Shown: piece after piece, positions 19,066-29,300 of the stretch
Numbering within the stretch: position 1 is the first letter of the stretch
Layout: each line of letters starts with the position of its first letter
Assembly: GCF_028401415.2 (NCBI RefSeq)
Contig: NZ_CP171821.2
Location: 4,526,001-4,590,000 of the forward strand
DNA length: 64,000 bases
Direction of reading: 5' to 3'
From: Glaciecola sp028401415
GTDB taxonomy: Bacteria > Pseudomonadota > Gammaproteobacteria > Enterobacterales > Alteromonadaceae
Notes under the pieces: generated by a model
The model's database searches: none
Told to the model about the DNA's origin: nothing
What the model saw: only the letters and a program-made list of their open reading frames with translations
Position numbers and translations under genes: made by a program

Positions 19066-19851
19066 ATGCATAAGGGTCCGCGGTTTTGTCCTAGGTTTTG
19101 CGTAGTCACGCTTTTTCCTGAGATGTTCACTAGCTTTGTAGAGCAAGGCGTAGTGGGCAGAGCAGTGAAAAAGGGCTTGATTGAAGTCTTATTGGTTAAT
19201 CCAAGAGACTTTGCTCACGACAAACACAGAACCGTAGACGACCGACCATACGGCGGTGGTCCTGGAATGCTGATGATGGTGCAGCCCCTTGCAGACGCAA
19301 TTGCAAAAGCGAAATCGCTTTTAGCCAGAGATGGCAATGAAAATAGCAAAGTGGTTTATTTGTCCCCGCAAGGACAAGTCCTCAATTACGAGGGCGTCAA
19401 ATCACTCGGTCGGCATCAAGACTTAGTGTTGATTGCAGGCCGATATGAAGGTATCGATGAGCGCGTAATACAAACCTTAGTTGATGAAGAATGGTCAATT
19501 GGAGATTACGTATTAAGCGGCGGTGAGCTTCCGGCCATGGTCCTAATAGACGCAGTGGCTCGATTGGTTCCCGAGGTATTAGGGCATGCAGGTTCTGCCG
19601 AAGAAGATTCGTTTTCTAACGGCTTGCTAGATTGCCCACATTATACTCGACCTGAGACCTTAAATGATTTGAGCGTTCCGTCAGTGTTATTGAGTGGCGA
19701 CCACGAAAAAATTAGACAGTGGCGACTTCAAGCGTCTTTACAAAGAACGCTGGAGCGACGCCCTGATTTGTTAAATAACCTAGCTCTGACTGAGGAGCAA
19801 CAGCAAATACTTGATTCATTCAAGCGCGCTGATGCAGCAGATGACAGTTAA
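19066..19851 (+). CDS. trmD: tRNA (guanine37-N1)-methyltransferase TrmD
   Basis: Makes m1G37 in tRNAs, preventing frameshifts. The SPOUT trefoil-knot motifs are clear: YLSPQGQ, LIAGRYEGIDERV and SIGDYVLSGGELPAMVLID; the N-terminal VVTLFPEMF matches the family start. The ATG one base after the rimM stop gives about ten extra residues before the usual start, so the true start may be further in, but no better Shine-Dalgarno sequence is evident. It is the third gene of the rpsP operon. Confidence 0.96.
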   Translation: MHKGPRFCPRFCVVTLFPEMFTSFVEQGVVGRAVKKGLIEVLLVNPRDFAHDKHRTVDDRPYGGGPGMLMMVQPLADAIAKAKSLLARDGNENSKVVYLSPQGQVLNYEGVKSLGRHQDLVLIAGRYEGIDERVIQTLVDEEWSIGDYVLSGGELPAMVLIDAVARLVPEVLGHAGSAEEDSFSNGLLDCPHYTRPETLNDLSVPSVLLSGDHEKIRQWRLQASLQRTLERRPDLLNNLALTEEQQQILDSFKRADAADDS

Positions 19852-19871
19852 TTCTAGGAAGTGAGGATTCG

Positions 19872-20231
19872 ATGGCTAAAGTTAATCAAGACATCATTAA
19901 AAAAATTGAGCAAGCACAGCTCAAGACTGATTTACCTGAGTTCGGCCCAGGTGATACAGTGGTAGTCAAAGTGCGCGTTAAAGAAGGTGATAAAGAGCGT
20001 CTTCAGGCATATGAAGGCGTAGTTATCGCAAAACGTAATCGTGGTTTACATTCTTCGTTTACGGTTCGCAAGATTTCAAGCGGTGAAGGTGTAGAGCGTG
20101 TGTTCCAAACTCATAGCCCTGCGATCGATTCTGTTGAAGTGAAACGTCGCGGTGCAGTTCGCAGAGCTAAATTGTACTATCTTCGTGAGCGTTCAGGTAA
20201 ATCTGCACGTATCAAAGAAAAACTTAACTAA
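19872..20231 (+). CDS. rplS: 50S ribosomal protein L19
   Basis: A 119-residue protein at the subunit interface, with the L19 signature AYEGVVIAKRNRGLHSSFTVRK (read in two parts, residues 47-68) and the basic C-terminus RRGAVRRAKLYYLRERSGK. It is the last gene of the rpsP operon, with AGGAAGTGAGG before the ATG and a GC-rich terminator about 30 bp after the stop. Confidence 0.97.
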   Translation: MAKVNQDIIKKIEQAQLKTDLPEFGPGDTVVVKVRVKEGDKERLQAYEGVVIAKRNRGLHSSFTVRKISSGEGVERVFQTHSPAIDSVEVKRRGAVRRAKLYYLRERSGKSARIKEKLN

Positions 20232-20257
20232 ATTTAATTTGCTGTTACCGTTAACAA

Positions 20258-20287
20258 TAAAAAACCCGCCAAACGGCGGGTTTTTTC
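20258..20287. terminator. Bidirectional intrinsic terminator after rplS
   Basis: AAAAACCCGCC-AAA-CGGCGGGTTTTTT: a GC-rich stem flanked by A- and T-runs on either side. It sits between rplS and a convergent gene, so it can end both transcripts. Confidence 0.92.
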
Positions 20288-20305
20288 ATGCCATGCAACA
20301 ACGCA

Positions 20306-21613
20306 CTATTCCACTGTCATTTCCATATTTAAATACATTTGCGCGTTTGCATCTCCTTTAGTCTCGCTCAGCTCCACCCTGATAATGCCATTGTTCGGCT
20401 TTGGTAGTCGAGAGGTAAGGATACGCCACGTGTCGATTTTGCGTGTGCCCGGACCGCTTTCGCAGGTTGCACAAATGGGTATTACATCCAAGGGAAAAAA
20501 GTGCTCAAAAAGCTTAGGAGCAACAAGGCCAAACCTCAAATCATTGTCACTCATCAATCCACTAGCTCTTATCCTTGGGTTTGCCTCGCGTAATAGCGCG
20601 TCTGCACTTGAGTAGCCATAGCTTATACTGTCGAATTTAAATCTGGCACGTGAATCTAAATTGCCCACACAGCTTCTTTCACCGACCTGTACATCTTTAA
20701 TACTGTACAACACATCCTCGCCCTTTAATTCGCCTACACTGGCGAGTATTTCCGGTCTTAACACATGTTCTTTACCTGAGGGATCATTGAGGAATAAAAA
20801 CGGATATACAGAAGCATTTAAATCCTCATTACTCCCACTAAAGCCCCAATCATCACTCTCAATTACGCATACATTTCCCACTTCAAAATTGACCTCTATC
20901 ACGGTGGGAGCTGTGTAGGGCGCGGGTGATGGCGAAGGTTCGCTTGGTGCTTCAGGACGCTCGGTTGCTGCAATAAACTCATTGTCTTTGAGTGAGAAAG
21001 TGGTCACAAAAAAAGGCGTAGAATTTACATCTATCTGCGTATTGATGCGACTCCCTGAGGCATCGTTACCAACAAAGCTTATCCTTTGTTTTTCGGATGG
21101 GTTTGACGTCTCCACCTTCAAGGTTTCTGAATTGAATAATAAGCTTGGCGCGGTAGCAATACTTGAACCGTCAGATGCGCCAATGCTTGCAACGCTGCCA
21201 CTCCAATAGCACGCTAAGGCAAGCGTGCCATTGTCTGCTAAGGTGTCAAACACTTGTTCAGAAAAAACAGATGCTCTAGGGCGTGCCATACCCTTTCTAC
21301 CTGCTGATGCGCTGGGGCGCCCCCCTTTTTCACCTGAAAGTGTGTACACGCCCTCAGCCTCACCATTTTCATTTAGCGGTATTTTTCGTTTGATTGCCTG
21401 ACTCAAAAGGGGCTCAAGACGTTTTCCTGACTCAGCAAACAGCTCACAAGTAAACTCAAGTGCTGACACATTTGCTTCACTTCCCAAATTAATTTTGTAT
21501 GGGATATCGATTTCTATTTTATTGATCGCGTGAGCTTGGCAAGTCAGTGCGCTCATGCCGAGCACCCCTGCCATAAGGGCCATTCGACTCTTTAAGTGCT
21601 GCATCATTTCCAT
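20306..21613 (-). CDS. Exported protein of unknown function (partner of the repeat protein)
   Basis: A 435-residue protein with a signal peptide (SRMALMAGVLGMSALTCQAHA) and a mature part rich in beta-forming sequence, with a short proline-rich linker (PEAPSEPSPSPAPYTAPT) at about residue 230 that divides it into two halves. Several Cys pairs (for example CATC) suggest disulfides. AGGAG lies 9 nt before the ATG. It follows the 16-residue-repeat gene after about 40 bp on the same strand, so the two probably form an operon. I recognise no family; a secreted or surface role is an inference from the signal peptide. Confidence 0.65.
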   Translation of the reverse strand: MEMMQHLKSRMALMAGVLGMSALTCQAHAINKIEIDIPYKINLGSEANVSALEFTCELFAESGKRLEPLLSQAIKRKIPLNENGEAEGVYTLSGEKGGRPSASAGRKGMARPRASVFSEQVFDTLADNGTLALACYWSGSVASIGASDGSSIATAPSLLFNSETLKVETSNPSEKQRISFVGNDASGSRINTQIDVNSTPFFVTTFSLKDNEFIAATERPEAPSEPSPSPAPYTAPTVIEVNFEVGNVCVIESDDWGFSGSNEDLNASVYPFLFLNDPSGKEHVLRPEILASVGELKGEDVLYSIKDVQVGERSCVGNLDSRARFKFDSISYGYSSADALLREANPRIRASGLMSDNDLRFGLVAPKLFEHFFPLDVIPICATCESGPGTRKIDTWRILTSRLPKPNNGIIRVELSETKGDANAQMYLNMEMTVE

Positions 21614-21655
21614 AGTATCTTTCTCCTATTGCCAACCATCTTGTTGGCTTTACTG

Positions 21656-22513
21656 TTAATCTAATATTGCTTCGTCACTAAAGGCTTTGCAGACGGCATC
21701 GGTATTGCCTGACAGCATTGCCACCATATTTCGCTGGACAATTTGCATAATTTTTTGCTCGGCGGCATAAGTGCTTTCTCCATCTGTGTACATTTGCTGA
21801 AGTGTCTTTTGTAAATTATGAATGGCTGGACAGTCAGTAAACGGTAGTAAGCCGTTCAAGCCGAAATCAAAATTCATCGCATCTAAAAATGCCTGATCCG
21901 GGCAATGCGAGGTTTCGCCCAAATAGTATTGAACTGCTTCACAAAAGGTCATTTGAGCTGACCAACCGCTGTTCGCCACTGTTGCTTTTGCATTGCGCAC
22001 ATCATGTTTCACGGCGCATGTGTATAAGTGGGGACATAGGCGTTGGTTAGTGGGGGAGGCGAAGGGGAAGTTTTTATGCCCTGAGTCGACAGTAGCGGCA
22101 TTAGCGTTTTCTTCAAGCATAAATGCAGAAAGTCTTGAAGTGCTTATTGCAAACAAACGTGGTGTGGCAATTGCGGTGAGCGGCTTGCTGGTAATCTTTA
22201 ATACGCTGTGGCTGTTTGTGGCGCTAAGTAAAGGCGTAGTGAGCTCAAATTGTTGCGCTTGTTTCTCTGCTAGAAGGCTTGGAGCAGTCACTTTGTATAC
22301 CTGTCTCTTTGCTCGTGCGACGATAGCGGGCGTGGTGATTTTGTAATCTGAACGCGCAGTTTGTGCGTTTATTGTTGGACTAGTCAGCTTAAAACTATTG
22401 CTGCGACTGGCTTCACGCTCAGCTGGCACGAAGAAAAATGCTTGCGCTTTTGACAGCGCAGTGGGTGCGATGCAAAGCGTGAGCATCAGTACAATCCATG
22501 TCATTTTTCGCAT
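21656..22513 (-). CDS. Exported protein with six 16-residue repeats
   Basis: About 285 residues. A signal peptide (MRKMTWIVLMLTLCIAPTALS) is followed by six consecutive repeats of exactly 16 residues, consensus x3-[FY]-K-[ILV]-T-[ST]-P-x-[IL]-x-A-x3, degrading toward the last. A Cys-containing C-terminal domain follows (for example LYTCAVKH, FCEAVQYYLGETSHC, FTDCPAIH, AVCKAFSDE). Such short, regular repeats suggest a beta-solenoid or fibrous stretch; this is inference. A TTG eight codons upstream gives a longer reading; the ATG at 22513 or 22504 fits the signal peptide better. It lies upstream of the other unknown exported protein. No family recognised. Confidence 0.65.
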   Translation of the reverse strand: MRKMTWIVLMLTLCIAPTALSKAQAFFFVPAEREASRSNSFKLTSPTINAQTARSDYKITTPAIVARAKRQVYKVTAPSLLAEKQAQQFELTTPLLSATNSHSVLKITSKPLTAIATPRLFAISTSRLSAFMLEENANAATVDSGHKNFPFASPTNQRLCPHLYTCAVKHDVRNAKATVANSGWSAQMTFCEAVQYYLGETSHCPDQAFLDAMNFDFGLNGLLPFTDCPAIHNLQKTLQQMYTDGESTYAAEQKIMQIVQRNMVAMLSGNTDAVCKAFSDEAILD

Positions 22514-22871
22514 ATCCAAAGAAAATCCCTCGACCAACTAATAATTTGCAATCAATATCTGAGCCGCTCGCGTTCTAGCGTGCATTTGTTAGCAATTAGT
22601 AATTACTTAGATACGATGCTAATCAAGCCTCTCTAAGGGCGCATACCCCATATGGCTTATGTCTAATAAAAAAGTCGTGAGTGGTTTTCATGGTCAATAT
22701 TTCACTGAGTAATTATTTTTTTGTTTGCTGCAACTTTTGCATTTCATCGTCGTAATTCGGTTGTGAAAGGACACATGCATGTGTTTATTGAGAAAAACTT
22801 TAATTAGAAAGCAAAGTTCACAAGCCTTTCAACAAGACGTATACAAACATTTCATGGAACTAGGAAAGAAC
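22514..22871. other. Intergenic region between divergent genes
   Basis: About 360 bp, AT-rich, between the repeat-protein operon (leftward) and the PEP-CTERM gene (rightward). It must hold both promoters, but no convincing -35/-10 pair or operator was found. A longer rightward reading from 22779 exists but lacks the good Shine-Dalgarno sequence present at 22862. Confidence 0.4.
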
Positions 22872-23711
22872 ATGACTGCTTACAAATCAATAAAATCTAT
22901 TTTACTCGCAAGTACAGCAATACTATTTGTTAATACCTCGCACGCCGCATTGATAGGTGATACGCCCAATATTATTTTTGACAATACGGTTAATTTTGAC
23001 ACCCCCGACGAGTTGCGTCCTACCGTTGATGCCTTCCGCGATATATTGGGCCCATTAAATGCAAATGCCCCCGTTAACGGCGATCCAAATGGTCGGCGTC
23101 AAATTAACTGGGACGCGGCACCTGATGCAATCTCTGACCCTAACCCATTTCCCGGTGATTTCTTCAACGGTGATTCAGCACCTCGTGCTCGAGGCATCGA
23201 ATTTCGTGAAACTGGAGATACCACGGGATTTGAGCTGAGTGCCACAGAAGATTCAGGAACTGCACCGCTGTTTGGTTTGCCAACTGATTTTCAGGCCTTC
23301 TCACAAGAGCGTATTTTCCGCCAAGTAGGGGGCGATACATTTGATGTGTTGTTTTTTGACCCCTCTGATCAAACTACACCAGCGCTTACTTCAGGTTTGG
23401 GCGTGGTATTTACCGATGTGGAGCTGTTTGATACCGCCTTTATGGTGTTCTACGACCAGTTTAATAATATCTTAGCTGAACGCAATGTAGCGCCAGGTAA
23501 CGATATAGGTCTTTCGTTTTTAGGATTAGCGTTCGACGCCCCCATCATTTCTCGAGTATCTTTCACCGTAGGTGGTGGAAATGTTGCCATGGACGACTTT
23601 ATCTTTGGCGAGCCGATTGCCATTGCAGAGGTGCCAGTGCCTGCAACTGTTTCTTTGTTATTGGCGGGTATAGCATTAAGCTTTGGGCGTAAAAAGTTTC
23701 AGATGAAATAA
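22872..23711 (+). CDS. PEP-CTERM sorting-domain protein
   Basis: A 279-residue secreted protein with an N-terminal signal peptide (SILLASTAILFVNTSHA) and a C-terminal sorting signal: VPVPAT, a hydrophobic helix (VSLLLAGIALSF) and a basic end (GRKKFQMK). This matches PEP-CTERM, which is processed by an exosortase/EpsH system not present in this window. The middle is acidic and Asn/Asp-rich, without an enzyme motif. The ATG at 22872 has AGGA 6 nt upstream, so the 31 codons of open frame before it are probably untranslated. A role in extracellular matrix or surface is inferred from the family. Confidence 0.8.
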   Translation: MTAYKSIKSILLASTAILFVNTSHAALIGDTPNIIFDNTVNFDTPDELRPTVDAFRDILGPLNANAPVNGDPNGRRQINWDAAPDAISDPNPFPGDFFNGDSAPRARGIEFRETGDTTGFELSATEDSGTAPLFGLPTDFQAFSQERIFRQVGGDTFDVLFFDPSDQTTPALTSGLGVVFTDVELFDTAFMVFYDQFNNILAERNVAPGNDIGLSFLGLAFDAPIISRVSFTVGGGNVAMDDFIFGEPIAIAEVPVPATVSLLLAGIALSFGRKKFQMK

Positions 23712-23742
23712 AGCAGTGCTCATCTGAGGTCATTGATACTAA

Positions 23743-23763
23743 GCGCTATGCCATGCATAGCGC
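23743..23763. terminator. Hairpin between convergent genes
   Basis: GCGCTATGC-CAT-GCATAGCGC, a perfect 9-bp stem with a 3-nt loop, lies in the 83-bp gap between the convergent PEP-CTERM and glycosyltransferase genes. There is no U-tract; it may still end or protect both mRNAs. Confidence 0.45.
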
Positions 23764-23794
23764 ACATCGTATGCTTAGACATCTTCGGCCGACC

Positions 23795-24736
23795 TCAAGC
23801 TTTACGAAGCTTTTTGACCATGAAATGCGGCAACAAACAAGCAATAAAAACACTCCAAGCCTGTTTAGTCATGCGCATAGAAAGGGATTTTCTAAACAGC
23901 CGCCTTGCCTCGCTAATGTCTCCGTGATCCAAGTAAGCAATGCCTAACCAATAGGTTAGCACCGCTTGTCGCCTTACCACGGCATCTTCTTTTTCAAGCC
24001 CCGTGCCTTGGATGTTTTTGCTAAGCACGGCAAGCTCTTGGGTTAACATGCCGCGTCGATCCAAATGCCCTTGTTCGGAATGCACGCGATACACCACGAG
24101 TTCTTCGTCTAAATAGGAAAAAGCAGCCCGTTTCGCCACGCGAAGCCATAAATCATAGTCTTGGCAGGTATTGCCTTCTATGTTGAGGTCGATGCCGTTT
24201 AGCTCATCAACAATGGCTTTGCTTACGAGCACGCTTGAGTTATAAATATGGTTTTCTTTAAACAGATTTAAAAAGCACATGCCTACTAAGCGTTCTGGCT
24301 TGGCGTTAGGGTTTATATTTTCTCGAAACTGCTTGGTAGACTGGTCGAAGGTTTGTACTGCGGTATGCACCAGTCCCACATTAGCATCGGCTTGAATAGC
24401 CTTAACTTGCTTTTCAATTTTGGTCTCTAACCACCAGTCGTCTTGGTCTAAAAATGCAATGTATTCGCCCTTAGCGACTTTCAATCCATGCGTGCGAGCG
24501 TAGGCAACACCCTGATTTTCTTGATGAAAATATCTGACTTTATCGCCAAAGCTGTGTATGACCTGTGCCGAATTGTCTGGTGAGCCATCGTCAATACAAA
24601 TTATTTCAATATTTTTGTAGCTCTGCTTAAGCACGCTTTCAATGGTGTTGTGTATAAAGCTTTCACCTTTGTACACTGGAATGATTGCGCTAACTAGAGG
24701 CTTTCGTTCGGCTTCCTTGCTTTGATTATCTGACAT
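23795..24736 (-). CDS. Family 2 glycosyltransferase
   Basis: A 313-residue GT2 enzyme. The GT-A domain starts with SAIIPVYKGESFI, then IICIDDGSPDNS, and the metal-binding DxD-like FLDQDDWW at about residue 95; the C-terminal third is helical and TPR-like. No membrane helix is visible, so it is a cytoplasmic enzyme that probably adds a sugar to a polysaccharide or glycolipid. It starts 4 bp after the FKBP gene and is probably cotranscribed with it. No other polysaccharide genes are adjacent, so the product is unknown. Confidence 0.88.
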   Translation of the reverse strand: MSDNQSKEAERKPLVSAIIPVYKGESFIHNTIESVLKQSYKNIEIICIDDGSPDNSAQVIHSFGDKVRYFHQENQGVAYARTHGLKVAKGEYIAFLDQDDWWLETKIEKQVKAIQADANVGLVHTAVQTFDQSTKQFRENINPNAKPERLVGMCFLNLFKENHIYNSSVLVSKAIVDELNGIDLNIEGNTCQDYDLWLRVAKRAAFSYLDEELVVYRVHSEQGHLDRRGMLTQELAVLSKNIQGTGLEKEDAVVRRQAVLTYWLGIAYLDHGDISEARRLFRKSLSMRMTKQAWSVFIACLLPHFMVKKLRKA

Positions 24737-24740
24737 AGCG

Positions 24741-25214
24741 TTACGCTTCTATATCCAGTAGTTCAACTTCAAAGATTAGCAGCGACCCAGCGGGGATGGA
24801 ACCGGCGCCTCGATTCCCATAGCCAAGCTCAGCAGGGATAAAAAACTTAAACTTATCACCCACCACCATAAGCTGTAAGCCCTCTGTCCAGCCTTTAATA
24901 ACTTGATTTAACGCAAAGCTGATTAGCTCACCGCGCTCAACAGAAGAGTCGAACACAGTGCCGTCTACGAGCGAGCCGTGATAATGCACTTTAACCGTGG
25001 ACCTAGCGCTTGGGTGCTCATTCCCTTCACCTTTTTCTAATATTTGATACTGCAGGCCTGAGTCGGTTTCAATCACTCCGTCTTTCGACTTGTTCTCGAT
25101 CAAGAAATTACTCGAGATCGTTGCATTTTCTTCGGCCTGCTTTTTATTCGCAGAGCTTCTAACAAAAAAGAAAATAACCAGTGCAATAACTATCCCGACA
25201 ACAATAAACTTCAT
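24741..25214 (-). CDS. FKBP-type peptidyl-prolyl isomerase, membrane-anchored
   Basis: A 157-residue protein with an N-terminal transmembrane anchor (FIVVGIVIALVIFFFV) and one FKBP domain (VKVHYHGSLVDGTVFDSS, ELGYGNRGAGSIPAGSLLIFEVELLDI). It catalyses proline isomerisation, most likely in the periplasm given the anchor. The linker before the domain is short. It is upstream of and nearly touching the GT2 gene. A hairpin (25286-25309) lies between this gene and the solute-binding gene upstream. Confidence 0.88.
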   Translation of the reverse strand: MKFIVVGIVIALVIFFFVRSSANKKQAEENATISSNFLIENKSKDGVIETDSGLQYQILEKGEGNEHPSARSTVKVHYHGSLVDGTVFDSSVERGELISFALNQVIKGWTEGLQLMVVGDKFKFFIPAELGYGNRGAGSIPAGSLLIFEVELLDIEA

Positions 25215-25285
25215 CTTTTATCCTAAGCAGACCTTAATGTAACAAGTCTATCATCACGGAAATTCTTTGGTAAGGCTAAGCAGCC

Positions 25286-25309
25286 CAAGCCATGAAAAGA
25301 AATGGCTTG
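25286..25309. repeat. Inverted repeat in a leftward intergenic region
   Basis: CAAGCCAT and ATGGCTTG are separated by 8 nt in the 127-bp gap between the solute-binding lipoprotein gene and the FKBP gene. There is no U-tract in either direction, so it is a possible mRNA-end hairpin or protein site rather than a clear terminator. Confidence 0.35.
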
Positions 25310-25341
25310 AGTTTGTATATAGACACTAGGGCTTGTTTTAG

Positions 25342-26214
25342 TTATTTCTTGTATTTGTTAACGGTATCGGTGTATTGAGCACTGTTTTTAAAGTCCGTTA
25401 AGGCCTCATCAAATCGCTCGACTGTAGTTGGGTCGACTGATGCCTTGCTAAACATCACATAGATATCGCCGGTTTCAATGGTATAGCCGCTCTCAACAAT
25501 GAGTCCGCTTAAGGCTTTTTGCCTGAGCATAGATGCGCCAACAAACTCATCTTCTAAAAAGCCATCAATATCCATGTCGAGCAAACGGGCGATGTTTAAC
25601 TCTCCCATAATACTAAACACAAATTGATCGGCAGTGTTTTCACCGTCAAAGAGGGCAGAAACTTGGTCGCCGTAAAAATAATCGCTGACCACGCCAATTT
25701 TTTTGTCGCTATCGATAAACGAATTGATATCGCTTAGTCCTGCAATGCTTTCGTCATCCCTTCTCACGTATAGTGCGAATGTTTCCATGCGGTAAGGCTC
25801 ACTGAAAAAGGCAAACTCTTCACGGGCTTGGGTTTTTGATGCGCCAAGCAAAACATCAACATCACCGTTTCTCAGGTCATTGAGCAAACTTACCCAAGTA
25901 CCCTGAACAAACTCTACGTCGCATCCCATTGTGTCAGTCACGCTGGTCACAATTTCAATGTCTAAGCCTCGCACATTGTCGTCAACATCAACATATTGAT
26001 AGGGCGACCAAATATCGAAGCCCATTCGCAAACTGCATTCTGGGAGTGGGGGAGGTATATCAACAGTGGGCTCAGGTATGGCTTGAGTGGCCATGTTGGT
26101 TTCGCTAGCGATTGGTTCAGAGCTACTTTCTTGTTCGCTTTGTCTCTGCTCTTGACTGCAAGATATGAGGGCAAAAGACAATACTATGAGTAACATGGAT
26201 AAAGATGCTTTCAT
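25342..26214 (-). CDS. Solute-binding protein family 3 lipoprotein
   Basis: About 290 residues. A lipoprotein signal (LSFALISCS) is followed by a Ser/Glu-rich linker and a type 3 periplasmic binding fold (LRMGFDIWSPYQYVDVDDNVRGLDIEIV, LLGASKTQAREEFAFFSEPYRMETFALYV). The family binds amino acids or similar ligands. No ABC permease or ATPase is beside it, so it may be a sensor-like orphan. The ATG at 26214 has AGGA 8 nt upstream; an in-frame extension of 16 codons is not preferred. Confidence 0.82.
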   Translation of the reverse strand: MKASLSMLLIVLSFALISCSQEQRQSEQESSSEPIASETNMATQAIPEPTVDIPPPLPECSLRMGFDIWSPYQYVDVDDNVRGLDIEIVTSVTDTMGCDVEFVQGTWVSLLNDLRNGDVDVLLGASKTQAREEFAFFSEPYRMETFALYVRRDDESIAGLSDINSFIDSDKKIGVVSDYFYGDQVSALFDGENTADQFVFSIMGELNIARLLDMDIDGFLEDEFVGASMLRQKALSGLIVESGYTIETGDIYVMFSKASVDPTTVERFDEALTDFKNSAQYTDTVNKYKK

Positions 26215-26357
26215 AACTAAAGTCCTTACATTGTGATCATGTAAGTTGCTCAGTTCGCACAATGCGACTAAAGCGACATCATGATGATTTGAAGTCTACT
26301 CTAGATTCTCAGTTATTGCCAGATTGTAAAAAGATTGTAAAAAATGTTGATGTGGGT

Positions 26358-29300
26358 TTAGCTTGTCTCGGTCTTCTTAGCCAAACTTCCTTGAAAACGA
26401 GCTTTTAGTTCATCCAATTTGTTTCGCACTGAGATTCTCAGCATTAGCAGACTAGGTGTAACCAATAAGGTAAGCGCTGTTGCAAAGGTTAGCCCCCCTG
26501 CAATGGTGCTCGAGAGCATAATCCACCATTGAGCAGACGGTGCGCCTGCGTATATTTCTCTGTCAACAATATCAATGGTGAGGGCAAATACCATTGGCAT
26601 TAGCCCTAAGATGGTGGTGATAGAGGTTAGCATCACAGGGCGAATACGTTGTGCACAGGTACGCAAAATGGCATCTTGAATACTGCTTGAGTGCTTGTTG
26701 AGTTGATTAAAGGTGTCAATCAATACAATGTTGTTGTTCACAACAATACCCGCCAGAGCGATTACGCCAATTCCCCCCATTACGATGCCAAACGCTTGGC
26801 CCGTGGCTAATAAAAACAACAGCACACCTGCCGTTGAAAACACAATAGCGCTCATCACAATCATCGCTTGGTAAAAGCTATTGAACTGAGTGATAAGAAT
26901 GACCAACATCAAGAATATCGATGCAATAAAAGCGTTGCTTAAAAAGGTCATTGCTTCTTGCGAGTCTTCATCTTGACCTTTAAAACTAATAAGCACTTTG
27001 TTTGCGATATTATCGGGCAGGGGATTTTGTTCCATCGCTGCGCGTAGCTTTTTTACCTGTTCGTCTGCGAGCAAGTCTTCGTTAACGCTTGCCTTAACCG
27101 ACATGCTTCTTTGACCATCGCTACGCGTTATTCGCCCCGTTTTTTGAGCAGGTTCAAAGCTGACAAAATTACGAATAGGTACCGGACCTGCGTCAGTTGG
27201 GATACTAAGCGCATAAAGCTGCTCCAAATTGCGATTTTCGTCGGGGAAGCGCAAGCGGATGTCGACTTCGTCTTCTACGTCATCGGGACGATATTCCGCT
27301 AAAAGTACGCCATTGGTTACCAGCGTTACGGCATTGCCAAGCAAGGATACGTCGACGTTGAATTGGGCGGCCAGTTCACGATCTACCTTTAACCGCCACT
27401 CAACGCTGGGTAGCGCGCGGCTATCCTCTACGTCTATAAAGCCACCCACTTCTCGCATGAGCATTCTAATGTGTTCGACCGCCGCTACTAATTCGTGCTG
27501 GTGCACCGCGCTAATATTCAGCTGAACGGGCTTTCCTGTAGACGGACCCGCTTGTTGCTCACGAATCTGCACTTTGATGCCGGGGATATCGCTTACGTTT
27601 TCACGCATTTGTTCAATAAGTTCATTGGCACTAGGACGAAGCTGCCAGTCGGCTAAATCAAGCTGAATAATGCCAATAACATCTTCCGGCATATCAGATT
27701 GCGCCTGCATGCCGCCGCCCATGGTTTTGGTGTATACAGAATCCAGATGCTCTTGCATCAGCATGCGCTGTTCAACTTGGGCAACCAGCGCGTCACGCTC
27801 TGAAATGGACATATCACCGCGCGCCTGAACTTGCACTTGTAAAAACTCAGGTTCAGTTTCTGGAAAAAAGGTCACTCCCATGCCGGATTGAAAATATCCA
27901 ATGTACGCTAGCACAAGCGCAACTAAAGCTGTCAATGCGGTCTTGCCCGGGCGCGCTAAGATCCATCTGAGTATAGACAAGTAGCGTCCTACCCAGCCAT
28001 CAATGGCATCTAAGTCACCGCTTTCAGCGGCCTGAATGGATATGGCAGATGCTGATGTCGTATTTGAAGCCTTTCGGCTTAGCAAACTGCCAAGCACAGG
28101 TATAAATATGAGCGCCATAAGTAGAGACGCAATTAAGGTGATAATCACTGTGATGGGTAAGTACTTCATAAACTCGCCAACCAGACCTGGCCAGCTAAGT
28201 AGCGGCACGAATACCGCAAGCGTTGTGGCAGTAGAAGCCGCAATGGGCCAGCTCATGCGTTTAGCGGCGCGAGCAAAGGCGCTTGAAGGCGGTTCACCTT
28301 CTTGTAGGTATCGGTCGGCAAGTTCTATGGTAACAATAGCACCATCTACGAGCATCCCCACCACCAGAATTAAGCTAAACAGGACGACGATATTCAAAGT
28401 GTAGTCAAAGAAATATATCACCATCATGGCTGACAAAAACGAGCCGGGAATGGCTAAACCCACTAGTATTGATGGGCGAACGCCCAGAGCAGCAATCACA
28501 ACAATCATAACCAGCACAATCGCTGTAATGACGTTGTTTTCTAAATCGCCCAGCATGGTTTTGACCTGGTCGGATTTATCTTGCAAGTATCGGACTTTTA
28601 AAGCGTCAGGCCATCGTGTTTGGGCTTGGTTCACAATGGCGCGCACCTGCTCAACCGTTTCTATGATATTTGCGCCTGTGCGTTTTGACACTTCTAATGC
28701 AAGTGCAGGCTCACCTTGAATGCGGGCAAAAGTATTCGGATCTTTGAATGTGCGCCGTATGCTGGCAACGTCGGCAAAGGTGACAACCGTATCGTTTACC
28801 CGTTTTACTGGCAGGGTGGATAAATCTTCAAGCGACTCAATCACACCCGGTACTTTAAACACCATGCGACCTGCGCCAGCATCTAGCGCGCCTGCGGCCA
28901 CAAGGCGATTGTTAGCGGTGACAAAGTTAAGCACTTCAGCAAAAGACAGGTTATAGGTTTCAAGTGCTCGCGGGTCAACAATGACCTCGAGGACTTCTTC
29001 TCTATCCCCGCCAATTTCGACTTCTAGTACGCCAGTGAGCCCTTCAATTCTGTCTTTTAGGTTTTGTGCAATTGCCAATAAGGAGCGCTCGGGTAGCTCT
29101 CCGGACAAAATCACCGTAATCACCGGAAAAAGAGAAAAGTTTATTTCGGTAACTCTTGGTTCTTCGCTACCAGGCGGAAGCTCCGCTTTCGCGATATCGA
29201 CTTTTTCTCTTACATCTTGTAAGGCTTTGTCGGAGTTAAAGCCAGGGTCGAACTCAAGGGTAACCGAGCCAAAACCTTGTGAAGCGTTCGCCGATATCTC

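Noticed and set aside
22779..22871. Longer N-terminus of the PEP-CTERM protein
   Set aside because: It would place the signal peptide 40 residues in; the ATG at 22872 has AGGA at the ideal distance.
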